From: Tillandsia leiboldiana
Taxonomy: Eukaryota > Streptophyta > Magnoliopsida > Poales > Bromeliaceae
NCBI GenBank assembly: GCA_029204045.2
Contig: CM055066.1
Coordinates: forward strand, 620,001-684,000
Direction of reading: 5' to 3'
DNA length: 64,000 nucleotides
The position numbers and the translations under genes are program-made. Below are positions 1 through 12,573 of this stretch, piece after piece. Numbering within the stretch: position 1 is the stretch's first letter; the number at the start of each line of letters is the position of its first letter. The notes under the pieces were generated by a model. That model saw nothing but the letters and a program-made list of their open reading frames with translations. It was not told the origin of the DNA and did no database searches.

Positions 1-82
1 TTCTTTATTGTATGACACATCCCTTAAATCTTAGTTTAGAATTTCCTATCAAACTGCTAAGCTTTGCCGCTTGTTTCTCCAG

Positions 83-3000
83 TATATTGACTTGGGAGGA
101 TGGCTACGTGGAGAATACAGAATTTGATCTTACCATGGAAGATGCTCATGATGGGTTTCTTTATGCTAAACCTGGAATGATATCATTCAGTAGTAGTAGT
201 GGTGCCCAGGGTGTGAACTCTGTACGGTGTCCCATTGAAGAAGTTGTGTCAAACTTGTCCTGCCGCCAGTATTTTCTTGGAGAGGGGTAAGCAATAGGTT
301 GTTTCATCTTACTTACAAACATCAAGAATGCTGAAATATATGATATACTGTAATAATACTACCTCATATCTGCATATTATTTGTCTCATGGGAAGTGTGA
401 CTTTGGAGTTGTCGAGTTTTTTGTCTTGGTGCTGCTCTCCTTTTAAACTAAGCAGGTTATGTGTAGTTGCATTTGCCTTGAGAAAGTCTTTTAGCTTCAG
501 AACTGAGCTATGTGCTAATTGAACAGGATTGTTGGTAAGGTGGCACTCACAGGAAAGCACCGATGGGTTTTCGCCAGCGGATCCAATTTTACATTACTAT
601 TCAGGGTGAGCTTGTTATCAGCCAGCTTTTGTTTAAACAATTGACACCGTTATCTGCCTACATCGGTTAGAATGTGGATTAAGGTATTTAACTTTTTACA
701 GTGTTTCGAGGACTTGCAGCTTCAGTTTGCTGCAGGGATCAAGGTAACAGTTATTGTATTCAGCCTTTTGCTTTGATTGTTGATTTGTTTCCTTTAGCAT
801 CTCCAGTGAAAGGCTCTTACTTGCACGATCTAACAATCTATATGCTGGTTTTGCAGACAATTCTTTTCATACCTGTTATCCATCACGGGGTTGTACAACT
901 CGGCTCTTTAGATACAGTATGTACACTAATATACCTGCATTAGGCAATGATTGTAGGACTAGAAGCATAGAGCCCTCTGCTAATAAAGTTGAATAGCTGA
1001 TTGATATCCTGTTTCTAATTAACTTAATGTTCACCGGCAACGTTTTTTAGTCAAAGATTCTATACAGATTCACAGCGGAATCTAAAATTATGGTAGGACT
1101 AGAAGCATAGAACCCTATGCTAATAAAGCTGAACAGCCGATTGATATCCTGTTTCTAATTTACTTAATATTCACTGGCAAAGCTTTTAAGTCATAGGGCT
1201 TGATGGTTAGTTATATGAGTTAGATGCATTTGTAGGCTTTGAACATCTCAACTACTACACCCAGGTGGCAAAGGACTTGACGGTTGGTACCCGAGGTCCC
1301 AAGTTCGAAGCGTATTTGCTTCATATTCTCAGCTAAGTTCATTTCTTTAAAAAAATGAACGAAGCGCGTAGTATGCTACCTTTCTCTCCCTCCAAAAAAA
1401 AAAAAAAAACATTTTCAACTACATAGGCATTTTTAGGATATGGAATAGGTAGAAATCTTGCAAATCCTATGTCAGGTTCTTCATGTTCACATTGATTTCT
1501 GTTGTCTTTTTAGTGCTTATGGATTTTATGTCTAATAACTTAATTAATCTGTGAGGGTATTTTTCTTGTTTTTTTTCATGTCATTTATCATCTTATTGAC
1601 CTTAAATCATCCCGCCTCATACATGTTTTACTTTCCCTTTTAAACTTCAGGCCTGGGAGGATTCAGCTATAGTGGAGCATATAAAAGGATTATTCTGTAG
1701 GTTTTATCCAAGTTCTGGGGCTTCCAGTTCTTCAGCCACTGGCTCTGTACAACTCACTGCACCTCTACCACAAGATTCTATAGACGCTACAGCTGGTGAC
1801 TTTCTTAATCAACCGGTTCTAACTACTGGAAATCTGCCACTTTTCATAGTTCAAGCTGATTTTATACCACAAAAAGATGCTAGTGGTCCAACATATGGCG
1901 TCCACAAAACGCCTTATGCAAATGGAGTGATGAAGGTGAATCAGAGTGAATTTTGTTCACATCATATTGATGAGCCCATTTTACTGACACATTCTGACAA
2001 GTTGCTTGAGAGTAATATGACCAGTTCCTTCATTTTTGAGGATGAAAGCAACTTGTTTTCTCAGCCTAATGCCATTGAAAGTGAAGTGAATTATACCGAC
2101 TTTGGATTTTATGCCAAAGAGTACAGTGCGTACAGTCATTTTAATGCGATGGATATTGTATATGAATATGAGAAAGGGCACACCGGCATGGCTGTTTTTC
2201 GAAATGAAAAGGACTTATCTTTGAACTTTCCACTTGGCTCGGAGCTACACAAAGCATTTGGGGTTGGCTCCGTAAAAGAAGATGATGATTTCTTATGGCG
2301 CACTACTTTATCAGAGGAAGCTAGTACATTTCACACAAATGGAAACGATGTAGAAAGTATCTTGGACGCAATTCTAGGCAATCAACATGTCGCTTTAGAT
2401 GATACACCTGAGGCATCATTACACATAGCATCTTGTCGCACTTCGGAAAATTTTGGAGATTCTTGCCTCACACAGGCTAAAATTGAAGTTGACACCCTGA
2501 GCTTAGAAGATTCAGTACCTGTGAGTTTAATAAAGTTGGCTTCCATCTCCATGAGTGAACACTTGACAACTTCTGCTACTGATTCTTTGCCAAAGAGCAT
2601 CTTACAGTCAGTCAGTGGAAAACAAGGCGATAGCACTATATATAAAACATTTGGCTCAAATTCATCCCAGAGTAACAAAAGAAAAGGTAGAAATAATGAA
2701 TTTGATAGACCAAGGCCGAGGGATAGACAACTGATTCAAGACAGAATTAAGGAGCTGCGCGAGCTTATTCCCAATGGATCAAAGGTATGTCATTTATTGT
2801 GTCTATTCAGTATTTGAATTTTATGGGTAGCGCATGTGATCATAGTTTGTGCTGTAGTGGCCCTGCATTGTTTCATTATCATACATTACCTAGTAACTCT
2901 CAGAACATGAGTTGTGGCATTCTAATTAATGATATTTTCTCCTGTGTCACAGTGTAGTATTGATGCTCTGTTGGACAGAACGGTAAAGCACATGCTGTTC

Positions 3001-4108
3001 CTGAGAAGTGTTTCGAGCCAAGTTGAAAAATTGAAACAAGCTACGAGCTCTAAGGTACATAAATGTTCTTTTCCACTGTGTAACCTGCTCTTGTATCAGT
3101 ACTTACCGGTCACAACTGAAGGTCATGGTCTTTAAATTTCTAGTGAAATACTGTTACCTGATTATAGGTGCATGCATTTACCAAAAAAGTTGGATACAAC
3201 TTGAAATTATTTGTTTCCCCTTCAGTTTTGCAGTCCAAGCTGAAATATATAGACTAGCTGGAATGGAATTAGCACCAACATAACGGGAGCATATGTGTAG
3301 AACTGATAGCAACAGGTAGTAGTAGTTTAGGGTGTTTATTACACCTTACATGTTGGATTACTGTCTTGTCTCTGAATCAGCTAAGTCAATAAAATCAAGT
3401 GAAGGTTTAACCTGGTATCAAAATTCATCTAAAAATCCAAATTTGATAGCAAAACACATGGGAGAACTAATGTTTAGTTATTCATTCGTTCCACCCATAT
3501 TTCCCTTATTGTTTTTTTTTTAATGTCCCTTTTCTAACATTTTTGCATTCATCTAACATAAAACTAAATCCGTTCTCCTTCTCAATCTTTTCTCGAACTT
3601 AATATATTATATACATTGGGTTACTATCCATTACTAATCACTCTTGTTGAGTCCAGGCCAAAATTGCTGACGGGACGTCGGCTAAGCACCCTACCGACGG
3701 AAGTGGAGCCACCTGGGCCTACAAGGTGGAGAGCCAACGGCCTGATAAGTGTCCTCCCTTAATAGTGGAAGACCTTGATCAGCCAGGCCACATCCTCATA
3801 GAGGTAGCATCATGCAACGAAACTTCAATATATATAATCGTTCAATGGCATTCTGAGTTCTGTTCCTAAATTCCTTCCTCTTTGCGCTGCAGATGCTGTG
3901 CAAGGAGTATGGGCTCTTTCTAGAAGTTGCTCGGATTATCAAGGGGCTGCAGCTGACCATCCTCAAGGGAGTGTTAGAAAGCCGGTCAGACGACAATCTC
4001 TGGGCTCACTTCATCATCGAGGTAAACAAGAATACATATAGCATTATCAAGATCCATCTTTTCATTCATTGTAACTAAACCTTAATTCTTCTTTTCCCAT
4101 TCCCCGCA

Positions 4109-4151
<43 letters not shown>

Positions 4152-4239
4152 CTTTTGGCTTTGTCTAAAACAGGCGTACAAAGGCTTCCATCGTATGCAT
4201 ATCCTGTGGCCGCTGATGCAACTGCTGCAGCAAAATTAA
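83..4239 (+). CDS. LHW-type atypical bHLH transcription factor, 5' partial
   Basis: Exons read as 83-286, 527-605, 702-743, 857-916, 1651-2784, 2953-3054, 3657-3803, 3893-4021 and 4174-4239 (stop TAA). All have GT/AG borders and the frame is kept, giving about 653 visible residues; the first exon is left of the window. The N-terminal exons (TWEDGY, GKVALTGKHRW, HHGVVQLGSLDT) match the bHLH-MYC_N domain of the LONESOME HIGHWAY (LHW) family. A long variable middle follows. The bHLH spans the 1651-2784/2953-3054 junction (PRDRQLIQDRIKELRELIPN, then CSIDALLDRTVKHMLFL). The C-terminal exons carry the family's ACT-like tail ending near HRMHILWPLMQLLQ. LHW proteins are nuclear and pair with TMO5-type bHLHs to promote vascular cell division and cytokinin output. 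The basic region lacks the usual His-Glu-Arg E-box contacts, as in this family. Which paralogue it is (LHW, EMB1444 or bHLH155-like) is not settled. Confidence 0.9.
954..1195 (+). repeat. Two-copy tandem repeat in bHLH intron, period 140 bp
   Basis: A block beginning TAGGACTAGAAGCATAG at 954 recurs at 1094 with a few substitutions. Similarity continues through the shared phrase GATTGATATCCTGTTTC and beyond for about 100 bases. It sits in the intron between exons 857-916 and 1651-2784, so it does not touch the protein. Confidence 0.8.
1256..1408 (+). mobile_element. tRNA-like SINE, copy 1 (bHLH intron)
   Basis: The head looks like Pol III promoter boxes: TGGCAAAGGACTTG (A-box-like) and GTTCGAAGC, which fits the B-box pattern GWTCRANNC. 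The body ends in ACGAAGCG, a hairpin GTAGTATGCTAC, CTTTCTC and poly-A. Flanks ACATCTCAACTAC (ends 1255) and ACATTTTCAACTAC (1409-1422) look like an imperfect target-site duplication. It is the same family as the copies at 32478, 36083, 39650, 45222, 55779 and 59802. Confidence 0.75.
4110..4151 (+). repeat. Poly-T tract in last bHLH intron
   Basis: About 41 consecutive T residues lie just upstream of the final acceptor (CAG ending 4173). This could be an unusually long polypyrimidine tract or the poly-A end of a minus-strand retroposon. No other element sequence is attached. Confidence 0.7.
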
Positions 4240-4498
4240 CGTAGTGCTACTTACCTCTTCAAGCGTGAAAACTTTTCGAGACATTAAAATGTATGCTTCA
4301 ACGAATTAGAATGTACATGAACTAATAGCACAAGCTGTATTAAACACCAGGGATGCAATCAGTACACTACCTAGTTATCAACATCTCTGAAAGAATGAAT
4401 ACATGCTTGCGCATGTTGTATGCATTTACTGGTATTTACATACGTGTCTACTGCAACCTAACTCTGAATTCTTACAAAATTGTGAGAAGGCATCATGA

Positions 4499-7400
4499 TC
4501 AAGTGGGAGACTCTGCACGCACCAATGTATGCCACCAACCGCAAGATATGCTCAGCGGGTGGTACGTCTCCATGGGAACTTGTGATGGTACGTTCCTGTC
4601 GGTAGCATCACCCAATCCAAGCTGTGGATGCAAATTGCATCAAAAAAGTTTCTAATTCCATATAGGGGGTTGCAGATAAAGATTTATTGTCGCTAGTATC
4701 ACAAAACCTTTCTGTGATACAAAATCCAATATGTTAACGATAAAGTGGGAGTTTGACCTGCATTCTGAAAATTAATTTTAGACTAAAATAATCAAAACCA
4801 GTTAAAACTTATTTTTTTTCAAATTTGATTACAATTTTAGACTCAAATTTAAATATTTTTTATTTTTATTTTAGATTCAAATTTTAAATTTTAATTCAAA
4901 TAAATTTTATATTTTATATTTGAATTTTAAAATTTCAATTTTTAACATTTAAATTTTGACATTATATTTTGAATTTTGAACCTTACATTTTAAAGTTTAA
5001 ATTTAAGATAAATTTTATAAGTTTTAATTTTCAAATTACAAATTTTAAAATTTAAATTCAAATTATAAATTTTAAATTTTAAGTTTTTGAATTTAAAATC
5101 TAAATTTAAAAATTAATAAGTTTTAAATTTTAAAAAAATCAAACTTCTAAATTTAAATTTAGATTTTAAATTTGACATTGAAAATTTTAAAATTTCAAAT
5201 TTCAGATTAAAATATCAAATTTAAAATTTTTGAGCAAATTTAAATTTTAAAAAATTACATTTAAATTAAAATTTGAAATTATTTTAATATAAAATATAAT
5301 AAAAATTATTATTTGCAAAGATTAAAAAAAATTTGTCAAATAGTTTTATAAAATTATTTTTTATTTAAATTCAGCCAACTGCTTTATAACTTATAACCAA
5401 AATTAATTTTCCAAACTAAAATTAATTTCTCAGAATTTATATCAAACAGACCGTCAGCATGGATGTACTAAAAAAATATAAACATAATTTGCAGAATGGA
5501 CGACGACAGATAAAGCAGTACCTGGCCATATTTGTTCCATCCCCAGCAAAACACATCTCCATCATCTGCACGAATAGCATAAAATTGTGTTAGTCAAAGC
5601 CAACAAGTTATGCAAAATGCAAGGCGCAATACCACCATCATAAAGTCAGATTGAGCTATGAAACACTGCTTCAAATAACAGTGACAGTTGTGGACTGTTG
5701 TCATATTCATCTGTGAGTGCTTCCAGAAGCAGTAAGCAAAAGACTAGGGAGTTCTAGATCATCGATAGGTGATCCCAGCAGAACTACTCAACCAGTTATA
5801 GCTTTCGCGTTAGTCATTGTCTAATTTCGATCTCACGACTGTTCGATTAGTTGGTCTTCTCTATTGCTACCTTAGAATATCTTAATGTAATACCTGTAAT
5901 CATGGCAGTGTGGCGTGCTCCACAAGCGACGGCTCTTGCATTCTTGTTCTCCAAGCTTGACGCATCTACTAGCTTTGGAAGAGTCTGAAATACAACGAGG
6001 TCACTTTACTCGAGGGGCTAAAGTGCAAAATTACTTAAACAGGGATTACAACGCAATACTATACCTCAGCCTGATCAGAACCAGTTCCGAGTTGGCCAAA
6101 CTGATTGCCACCAAATGAATACACATCCCCGTCGACCGACGTACATACTGAGTGCCATAATCCAGCCGCAAGTCCTTCAATCTTGACGCCCAAAAGAGAG
6201 GACACGCATATCGGACTTAGCTCATCATCTGTGCTACCTTGCCCACACTGGACCGAGAGAAGATAATAAGAGGGAAAAAAGAAGACAAAAAAAAAAAAAG
6301 GGAGAAAGAAAAAGAAAAAGCAAGAAGTATGTGAGTTATTGAATGCACTAAAGTTGACGCTATAAGAAAACATCTAAGAGTAAAGGCAGTTTCTTGTGTT
6401 ACAAGTGGACCTCATCTTCAACAATATAGTGTCTTTTCTCCCATCTTTTCTACAAAGCCTACAGATACAAGTTAATATTTTGAAAATCACGGTATAGTTG
6501 AGTTGTAATTAATAACATGCTTTGAACTAAAAGAAGCAGTGATGTTGCATCATCTACAGAATGTGATAATATACATGGCTTAGAGTGAATTCTAACCATA
6601 ACAAAGATACATAGCGTGAACAGAAAGAGATTTAAGGACTAAAAAATCCATCAAGTCGTGGATCAATGAAAGGTTTTCTTATCGCTAATAGACGGATCAG
6701 ATATTAGATTTCAGTTCTTAAACCACCTCGAGAGTTGTTATCACGAGCATCAGAACGTGAATCACATGCAATTTACATAGTCATCCAGAGGAACTTGAAC
6801 TTTCATATGCAACATAGAAGTAACGATACTTGTCCCACTAGAACATATTGTAACTATTCTCTCAAAAAAAAAACATATTGTAACTAGAGCGAAAAAAGAA
6901 AAAATGGGAAAGACATGAGCGTTGTTGCGTTTTTGAACAGATCTCAAGATGTGAACTCTTTCAGGAAGGTACTTCTGATTATACTAATTGACCATCTAAA
7001 TAAAAAAATTACAAGAGGCCAATCGACAAAATGTTTAGAGTTCAGAACCACTCAACAGAAGAAGTGATAGTTTTTTTTTTTTCCGTCATAAGAAAAGCAT
7101 GCCAAGAGATTTTCAGCAATTCAACTGCTAAATTGTAATTAGCTTCAACTGTCAAACATAATTCCTTGCTAAGGTCTAGGAAGAGGTTGACTTGGGTAAG
7201 GGAAAATTACTACAAATGATAAATAACTTGAAAAAAAAACAAAACCTTCTATTTTATAAACATTTGATTTCTTAAACAACCAGATATAGTACAACTAAAC
7301 ATTGAAAAAGAGAGGAGTCCAAATCAATGCTTTATAAAGATGATCAGTTCAACCCTGATAAAACAATGCTCCTGAGCCTATATATTTAACAGAATAAATA

Positions 7401-10262
7401 AAGCTCACCAAAAGAAAGATACTTGCTACAACCATCTTACAATTTAACCCACTGCTTTTTCCACGGAGAAAATTATTCCACTAATCATGTAAGTAATGGA
7501 AATATGGTGGGAACTGACCTGTCCATAAAGTCCCCAACCAAAAGTAAGCAGAGCACCAGTATCTGCACATCCATCATGAGATAAAAAGCATAATAAAGGT
7601 TAGACAAAATAATACACAAATGAACTATGTGATATTCATCTATCACGAAGGAACAAAGCAGAACTAGGGAATACATGCTTTAATTACTCTAGGGTCTTAA
7701 GCCATCAGAATACAACCTGTGACTGCTGCACTATGGCGGCCTCCGCAAGCAATTGCCTTCACACAGCTTCCTATAAGTTTGACCTGCCCTTCTGAACTTC
7801 TATTACCTTTTGCACTTCCTGGAGATCGATCCTTTCCATATGCAGCTGACTCAATGCAAGGAACAGGATGAGGAGAAGACACAGTTCGGATTCGAGAACC
7901 CAAGCCGAGTTGGCCTTCTCCCCCATAACCCCAACCCCATACATGGCCCACATCTGAAGCTTCAGAGAAATAAATTGCATCAACTAATGCATTTTCGCTT
8001 TATTAAATAAATATATAATAATACTGTACTATCTGGATATTGTGACTGAATTGCTGATCTTTTCACTAGGGTACTTATGTCCTCAACTTTCCCATACGTT
8101 GCTATTCTATCCATCAACCCCAAACCCTCGCGCGCCCCCCCCCCCCCACCCCCCATCCACCCAAAACAACAAACAAGAAAACTGACAAGATGTGACTATT
8201 CCTCCTTAAATGAACTTTCTGACCTTGTTCAAGTACACAGAAGAAAGAAATCAGTTTATAAGGGTAAAACATTTTCTTTTTTTCCCGAAACAACTTGGAT
8301 TTTCTTTTTCAGTCAGGGTGCGCAAGAAGTTCATGGAAGTGTTGAAGTAAAAAGTTCAGGGACGATGTCGCAACACCTGAATTGTAGAGAAATTATACAA
8401 AAAAATTACCTAATACGAACTATGAAGAAGCTCCCAACTGTGGATGTATATTATAATACAACAAAGCATCAAATGAAAGTTACCTGATAGAGCTAATGTA
8501 TGGCGCCCACCAGCAGCTACTGTCACTATTCTCACTCCTGAGCTTAGCGTTACCAGGCAAGGAGGAGAGGAGAGATTTTCTTCACTAGATGTTGAGCTTT
8601 CTGGTCCAACTTTAGCTGAAGATATCCTTCTCCTTTTTGTGCTCTCTTCACCGCCTCTACTTTCAAAAGCAGATACTGTTCCAGCACTCATCCTAGAAAC
8701 CTGTGACCTGGGACTCACTGTAATGGAGTTGCCTTTATTATCTGTGAACAATTGATATAAAGAAGCTTACGCCTTCTATTGAGAATTGACACAAAGACAG
8801 ATTAAGTGTGTTCACCTTGGTCGCCAACATTATGTCTTTCATCCTTTTCTGATGAGGTCCCTGCTGAAGGATTGTCTGCAATAACTCGGCCAGTAGGAAC
8901 ACACTCTTTCCAACCCCATGTGTACACCTCCCCATAAGCTAGTACAAAAAACGTATACATGATAAAGCTACTTAACAAACACTTCAATGCGCAAATACTA
9001 ACATTGTGAAATTTTATACTAGTACAATATTATATGTTATACGACGAAAGGGAACCTGTAACCGCAACACAGTGAGCCCATCCAGCAGCTGCCTTAACTA
9101 TGGGAGCCTCAGTGGGGAGAGGAAAAGCCTCCGGAGTCTCCTGGACAATGAATCAGGAGTCACCCTCATTTAATCGCTGAATCAATTTCTACAAAGATCT
9201 TGGAAAGATGAGTAAATCATGAGTACCTCATGCTTTCCTGCAGTCACATAGCTTTGACCCATATCGTCTGTTGAACCCCATGTAAGAAGCTTCCCAGATT
9301 CTGATACAAGAATGAAGCAATAAAATTAGAGTTCATCTAAAATAATGTATCAACAATACAGAGAAATTATTTCATAATTTGTTTCCCTCGATTCTGCAGT
9401 TTCATTTTTTCTTTTCTTTGATTGAGATAAGGAGCTCGGTTCTGAACCAAAATTCTTTTTCCAAGTTAACATATGCTATTGGATTTTATGCTACAGGAAG
9501 AAGTCCACTCAAAAGAAAAAAGAAAGAAAAATAGGAAGAAATGCTATATTCTACAGAATGAAAACCCAGGATAATGCCTGCGGCGAGATCGATCTTATTA
9601 TGGTTTGTGACAACAATATAACATCGTGCGAAAAACGAGAACTATCAACTTTTACAAGAAAAATAGGAAGATGCTCCCCAAACTAGTCGATCAAAGACTC
9701 GGAAACAAGAAGCGATCAAAGGCAACTTCAAGCAGAGTTCTAATTGCAACAAAAGACAGAGAACATTTTTCACAAAAACTTCACGACATATGAGAAAAAA
9801 TTACTTCAAAGAGAAATAACATTGGACCATAACAAGTAAACAAACTTCACAAAACATGCGAGAAATCCCCAAAATCACCAAAAATAAGAGCTCAACTCAA
9901 AGGTTCAACAACATATTCGTACAGATCTAAGAGCCGATTCCCGTATCAAACGATCATACAAAGAACAATGACCTAAATAACTACAAATGGACCAAAAAAC
10001 ATAGAAATATGAGATCGATACCGGAGATAGCCATGGCGAAGCCGCATCCGCCCCCGGAAACATCTTTCCACGAGTCTCCGGGCGCCGAATCCGGCACCGG
10101 CACCGGCACCGGGTAGAGGAGCGGCGATCTCTGCGGCGACACCCCAGGGAGGTACCCCCACATCAGCACCACCTTCTCCTTCTCCCCCGTCCTCTTCTCC
10201 TTCTCCTCCTCCTCCTTTCCATCCTCCTCCATTTCATCCGCTCCTTCTCCGCCACCATTCAT
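4499..10262 (-). CDS. RCC1-repeat (regulator of chromosome condensation-like) protein
   Basis: Exons in transcript order: 10262-10022, 9300-9227, 9140-9056, 8938-8816, 8741-8484, 7959-7717, 7562-7519, 6247-6065, 5984-5894, 5565-5522 and 4621-4499 (TGA). All have GT/AG borders and the frame holds, giving 502 residues from the ATG at 10262. Repeated RCC1 signatures are spread over the exons: GKLLTWGSTDDMGQSY, AAGWAHCVAVT, GEVYTWGWKECVPTG, VAAGGRHTLALS, GHVWGWGYGGEGQLGLG, ACGGRHSAAVT, LLTFGWGLYGQ, GLWHSVCTS, VYSFGGNQFGQLGTG, VFCWGWNKYGQLGLG and SCGWWHTL. Such repeats form a seven-bladed propeller. A Ser-rich insert with a basic KRRR patch (about 8610-8650) may be a nuclear signal. The N-terminus is acidic/Glu-Lys rich, then reads VVLMWGYLPGVSPQRSP. 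From memory it resembles the Arabidopsis TCF1-type RCC1 proteins (cold tolerance) more than UVR8; that assignment is inference. Confidence 0.93.
4747..5455. mobile_element. AT-rich foldback MITE in last RCC1 intron
   Basis: About 700 bases of nearly pure A/T words lie between exon 5565-5522 and exon 4621-4499. The ends are inverted repeats: the left end reads GTTTG, six bases, ATTCTGA, AAATTAATTTTAG. The reverse complement of the right end reads GTTTG, six bases, ATTCTGAGAAATTAATTTTAG. No coding capacity is seen. The family is not assigned and no target-site duplication is clear. Confidence 0.55.
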
Positions 10263-10272
10263 GACTTCTCAA

Positions 10273-10314
<42 letters not shown>

Positions 10315-10330
10315 CTCTTTGCGCTACTAC
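10263..10330 (-). repeat. (CT)n / (CTA)n tracts in RCC1 5' leader
   Basis: Directly upstream of the RCC1 start codon, (CT)n at about 10277-10309 and (CTA)n at 10324-10349 read as GA and TAG repeats on the transcribed strand. Pyrimidine/GA tracts are common in plant 5' leaders. Confidence 0.75.
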
Positions 10331-10429
10331 TACTACTACTACTACTACAAGTGACCTTCCTTAGAGAAATGGGGGGGAGGAGAAGAGAAAGAGCAAGCCC
10401 TAATTTGCCCGTATCAATTTCATGGGGAC

Positions 10430-10640
10430 TGCGGGCGCCACGTCGGACGCCAACGTGGTGGCTAATCGACACGTGGCGCAACGAGGGCCGCTGGATGCGC
10501 CCCCGCCTTCCTGGCCAGGAGTTCCCCAGAAGCTTCTGGAAGCGTGAGCGGGGGCGCGAAATGGCGTGTCGGCCACTCGAAGAGGCCACGTCGCGACGTA
10601 GGCCTCGAGGTGCGGCGGGCCTCGGGGACACGTGGCATGA
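10430..10640 (-). promoter_or_regulatory. G-box/ABRE-like cluster upstream of RCC1 gene
   Basis: This GC-rich patch in otherwise AT-rich DNA lies 170-380 bases upstream of the RCC1 start. It contains two perfect CACGTG palindromes followed by GC (10470-10475 and 10629-10634). ACGT cores also occur at about 10440 (CCACGTCGG), 10453 (AACGTGG) and 10585 (CCACGTCG). CACGTGGC is the classic G-box/ABRE bound by bZIP and bHLH factors. Abscisic-acid, light or cold responsiveness is inference. Confidence 0.5.
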
Positions 10641-10699
10641 TCTGGGAAACGGGGACTTAAAAAAAAATATTGGGTTACTAGAATGAAAAAACAAAATTT

Positions 10700-11446
10700 T
10701 GTGGGGACCCCTTATTTTAATCACGAGTGGTACCTACACCTCGATGCGGTAAAGATCGCGAACCATCTAGAAAACGTGGGAACATTAGTGTAAAATGTAT
10801 GGGGAGTCTCTGTATTATCCTAATATCACACTAATAAACTTAATAAATTGCTTCTTCTTCTTCTTCTTTTTTTCTCGAAGTAGGTTTGCAAAGGTTACTT
10901 ACAAGGGTCAAATTGAAGGTAGAACGGCTGTACACTCTAAAGATTGAAGGTGACCAAAAAAAAAAAAAGAAAAAAAAAAGTAAGGCCTCATTTTGCATTT
11001 TACCATCAACAAATAATTATATTTTAAACTTAAAAGAGTTTGTACAGTAGAAACGGTCTAAATTGTCATGGTGTGAAAATAGAGGGACTATGATATAATA
11101 TATTTTTATGCATGGAATACGCGCGGTTAAAATTTGTTTTTCTGAAAAAGGGTGGGGTCGCAGTTGTCAGTGACGCACAACCTACGGATGGAAGTGGAAG
11201 ATATTGGTAGACAGCTGTCGCCACAAAATTTGTGGGTGCAGAATTCGTTCGTTCTCAATCATTGGGCGCAAGGCAGTGCCGTGAGAGCTCTCGGTGGTTG
11301 GTGAAGGATTTGCGTTTTCTCATTTTGTTGGCCAGTCGATGGTGACTACTGACTACAGCCTTGGAGGAGGCGACAGCGAGACAAATACGAGGTTTTTACA
11401 GAAAATATTTAAATCGTTTCAATTGGGAAGTCGCTAATGTACTGAA

Positions 11447-11481
<35 letters not shown>

Positions 11482-12573
11482 GATGGCATGTATTAGTACG
11501 ACTAAAGATACCCATCGAAATTTCTTAAAATATCGCCTTCACGTGATACAGTTAGCACATCAACAGCAGTTATATACAAAACTGTATCAAAGATACGGAA
11601 GCGTCGCTCTTCCAACAACACTAATAAAGAACAAAAAGCTAGAGCGGTAGGGGAGCTCTTTCCTTCCCAATGACCACGACTTTTGAGGCTTTAGAGAGTA
11701 CCATGTTAGGTGTAGTACATGTGGAGGACACGAAATCGGGGAAACATGATAGATTCATCAGATATCTTGAGAGCCAATAATATGAGCACCATGAAAAGTA
11801 CAAAGTTCTAGAGGTAATGTTAGGCGTACGTCAAAGAAACGTTGCTGTGATCTTGATCTTATATGTGTATATATATATCTCTCTCTCTATATATATTTTT
11901 TTTTCATGAAAAAAAATTTCATTATCTTATCAACAGTTTACAGCGAAACATAATAAAAAACAACATAGAATCCAAAAAGTTCCACAGGGAGCGTATTTCC
12001 GATAATGCCACCGTAAATAAGAAGGCATCAACCTACTGTTCAGAAGCAGCCACCATTGCTACTATTCACCGTCGACGGTAAATACTCCGGAACAAAATCT
12101 CATTTCATAATAACAATAACAATAACAACCTTAGATAATACATAGAAACTATAATAGGAGGCTTTTTCCCAATAGAGCGAGCCAAAGATAGCAGAGCAAT
12201 CAGTGGCTATTAGCTTTTTCTGGCTTGCGACCACAATCTGTATCAGCAAAAAAACCAAAACAATTAGGGCACAATACGCCTATCAAGGACATTTCAAATG
12301 AGATATAGTAATTACTACATGAAATATGTGGCGGTTTTCTAGCATCAGTTTTGCCGAGTAAAATAACAAAGAGGGTTAAAGCCAGCTCAGAAATAATATA
12401 TAATTATTCACAAGTTACTAAAAGGATCAGATCAAATCAAATCAAATTAGCAATGCCACTTCACCGCACAACATCAAACGTAAGATTACACAAGTAAAAA
12501 CTGATGTGCAGGAGGCAGCAAGAAGCTGCACGGCGAATAGGACCTGATCTTCTCTTCCAGAGATGGGGAAAAT
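10700..12573. other. Intergenic stretch between RCC1 promoter and BPM 3' end
   Basis: No gene is supported. It holds simple runs (poly-A/G near 10957-10980, poly-T at 11451-11477, TA/CT tract at 11868-11895) and an AACAATAAC microrepeat near 12105-12135. A moderately GC-rich block at 11150-11400 has no recognisable product. The last few hundred bases are probably the 3' UTR of the minus-strand BPM gene. Confidence 0.5.

Noticed and set aside
1256..1408. A- and B-box words considered as a tRNA gene
   Set aside because: No cloverleaf can be drawn and there is a LINE-like tail with poly-A; it fits a SINE.
10261..10724. Overlapping open frames on both strands upstream of the RCC1 gene
   Set aside because: They arise from CT/CTA repeats and a GC-rich promoter patch, with no homology or splice context.
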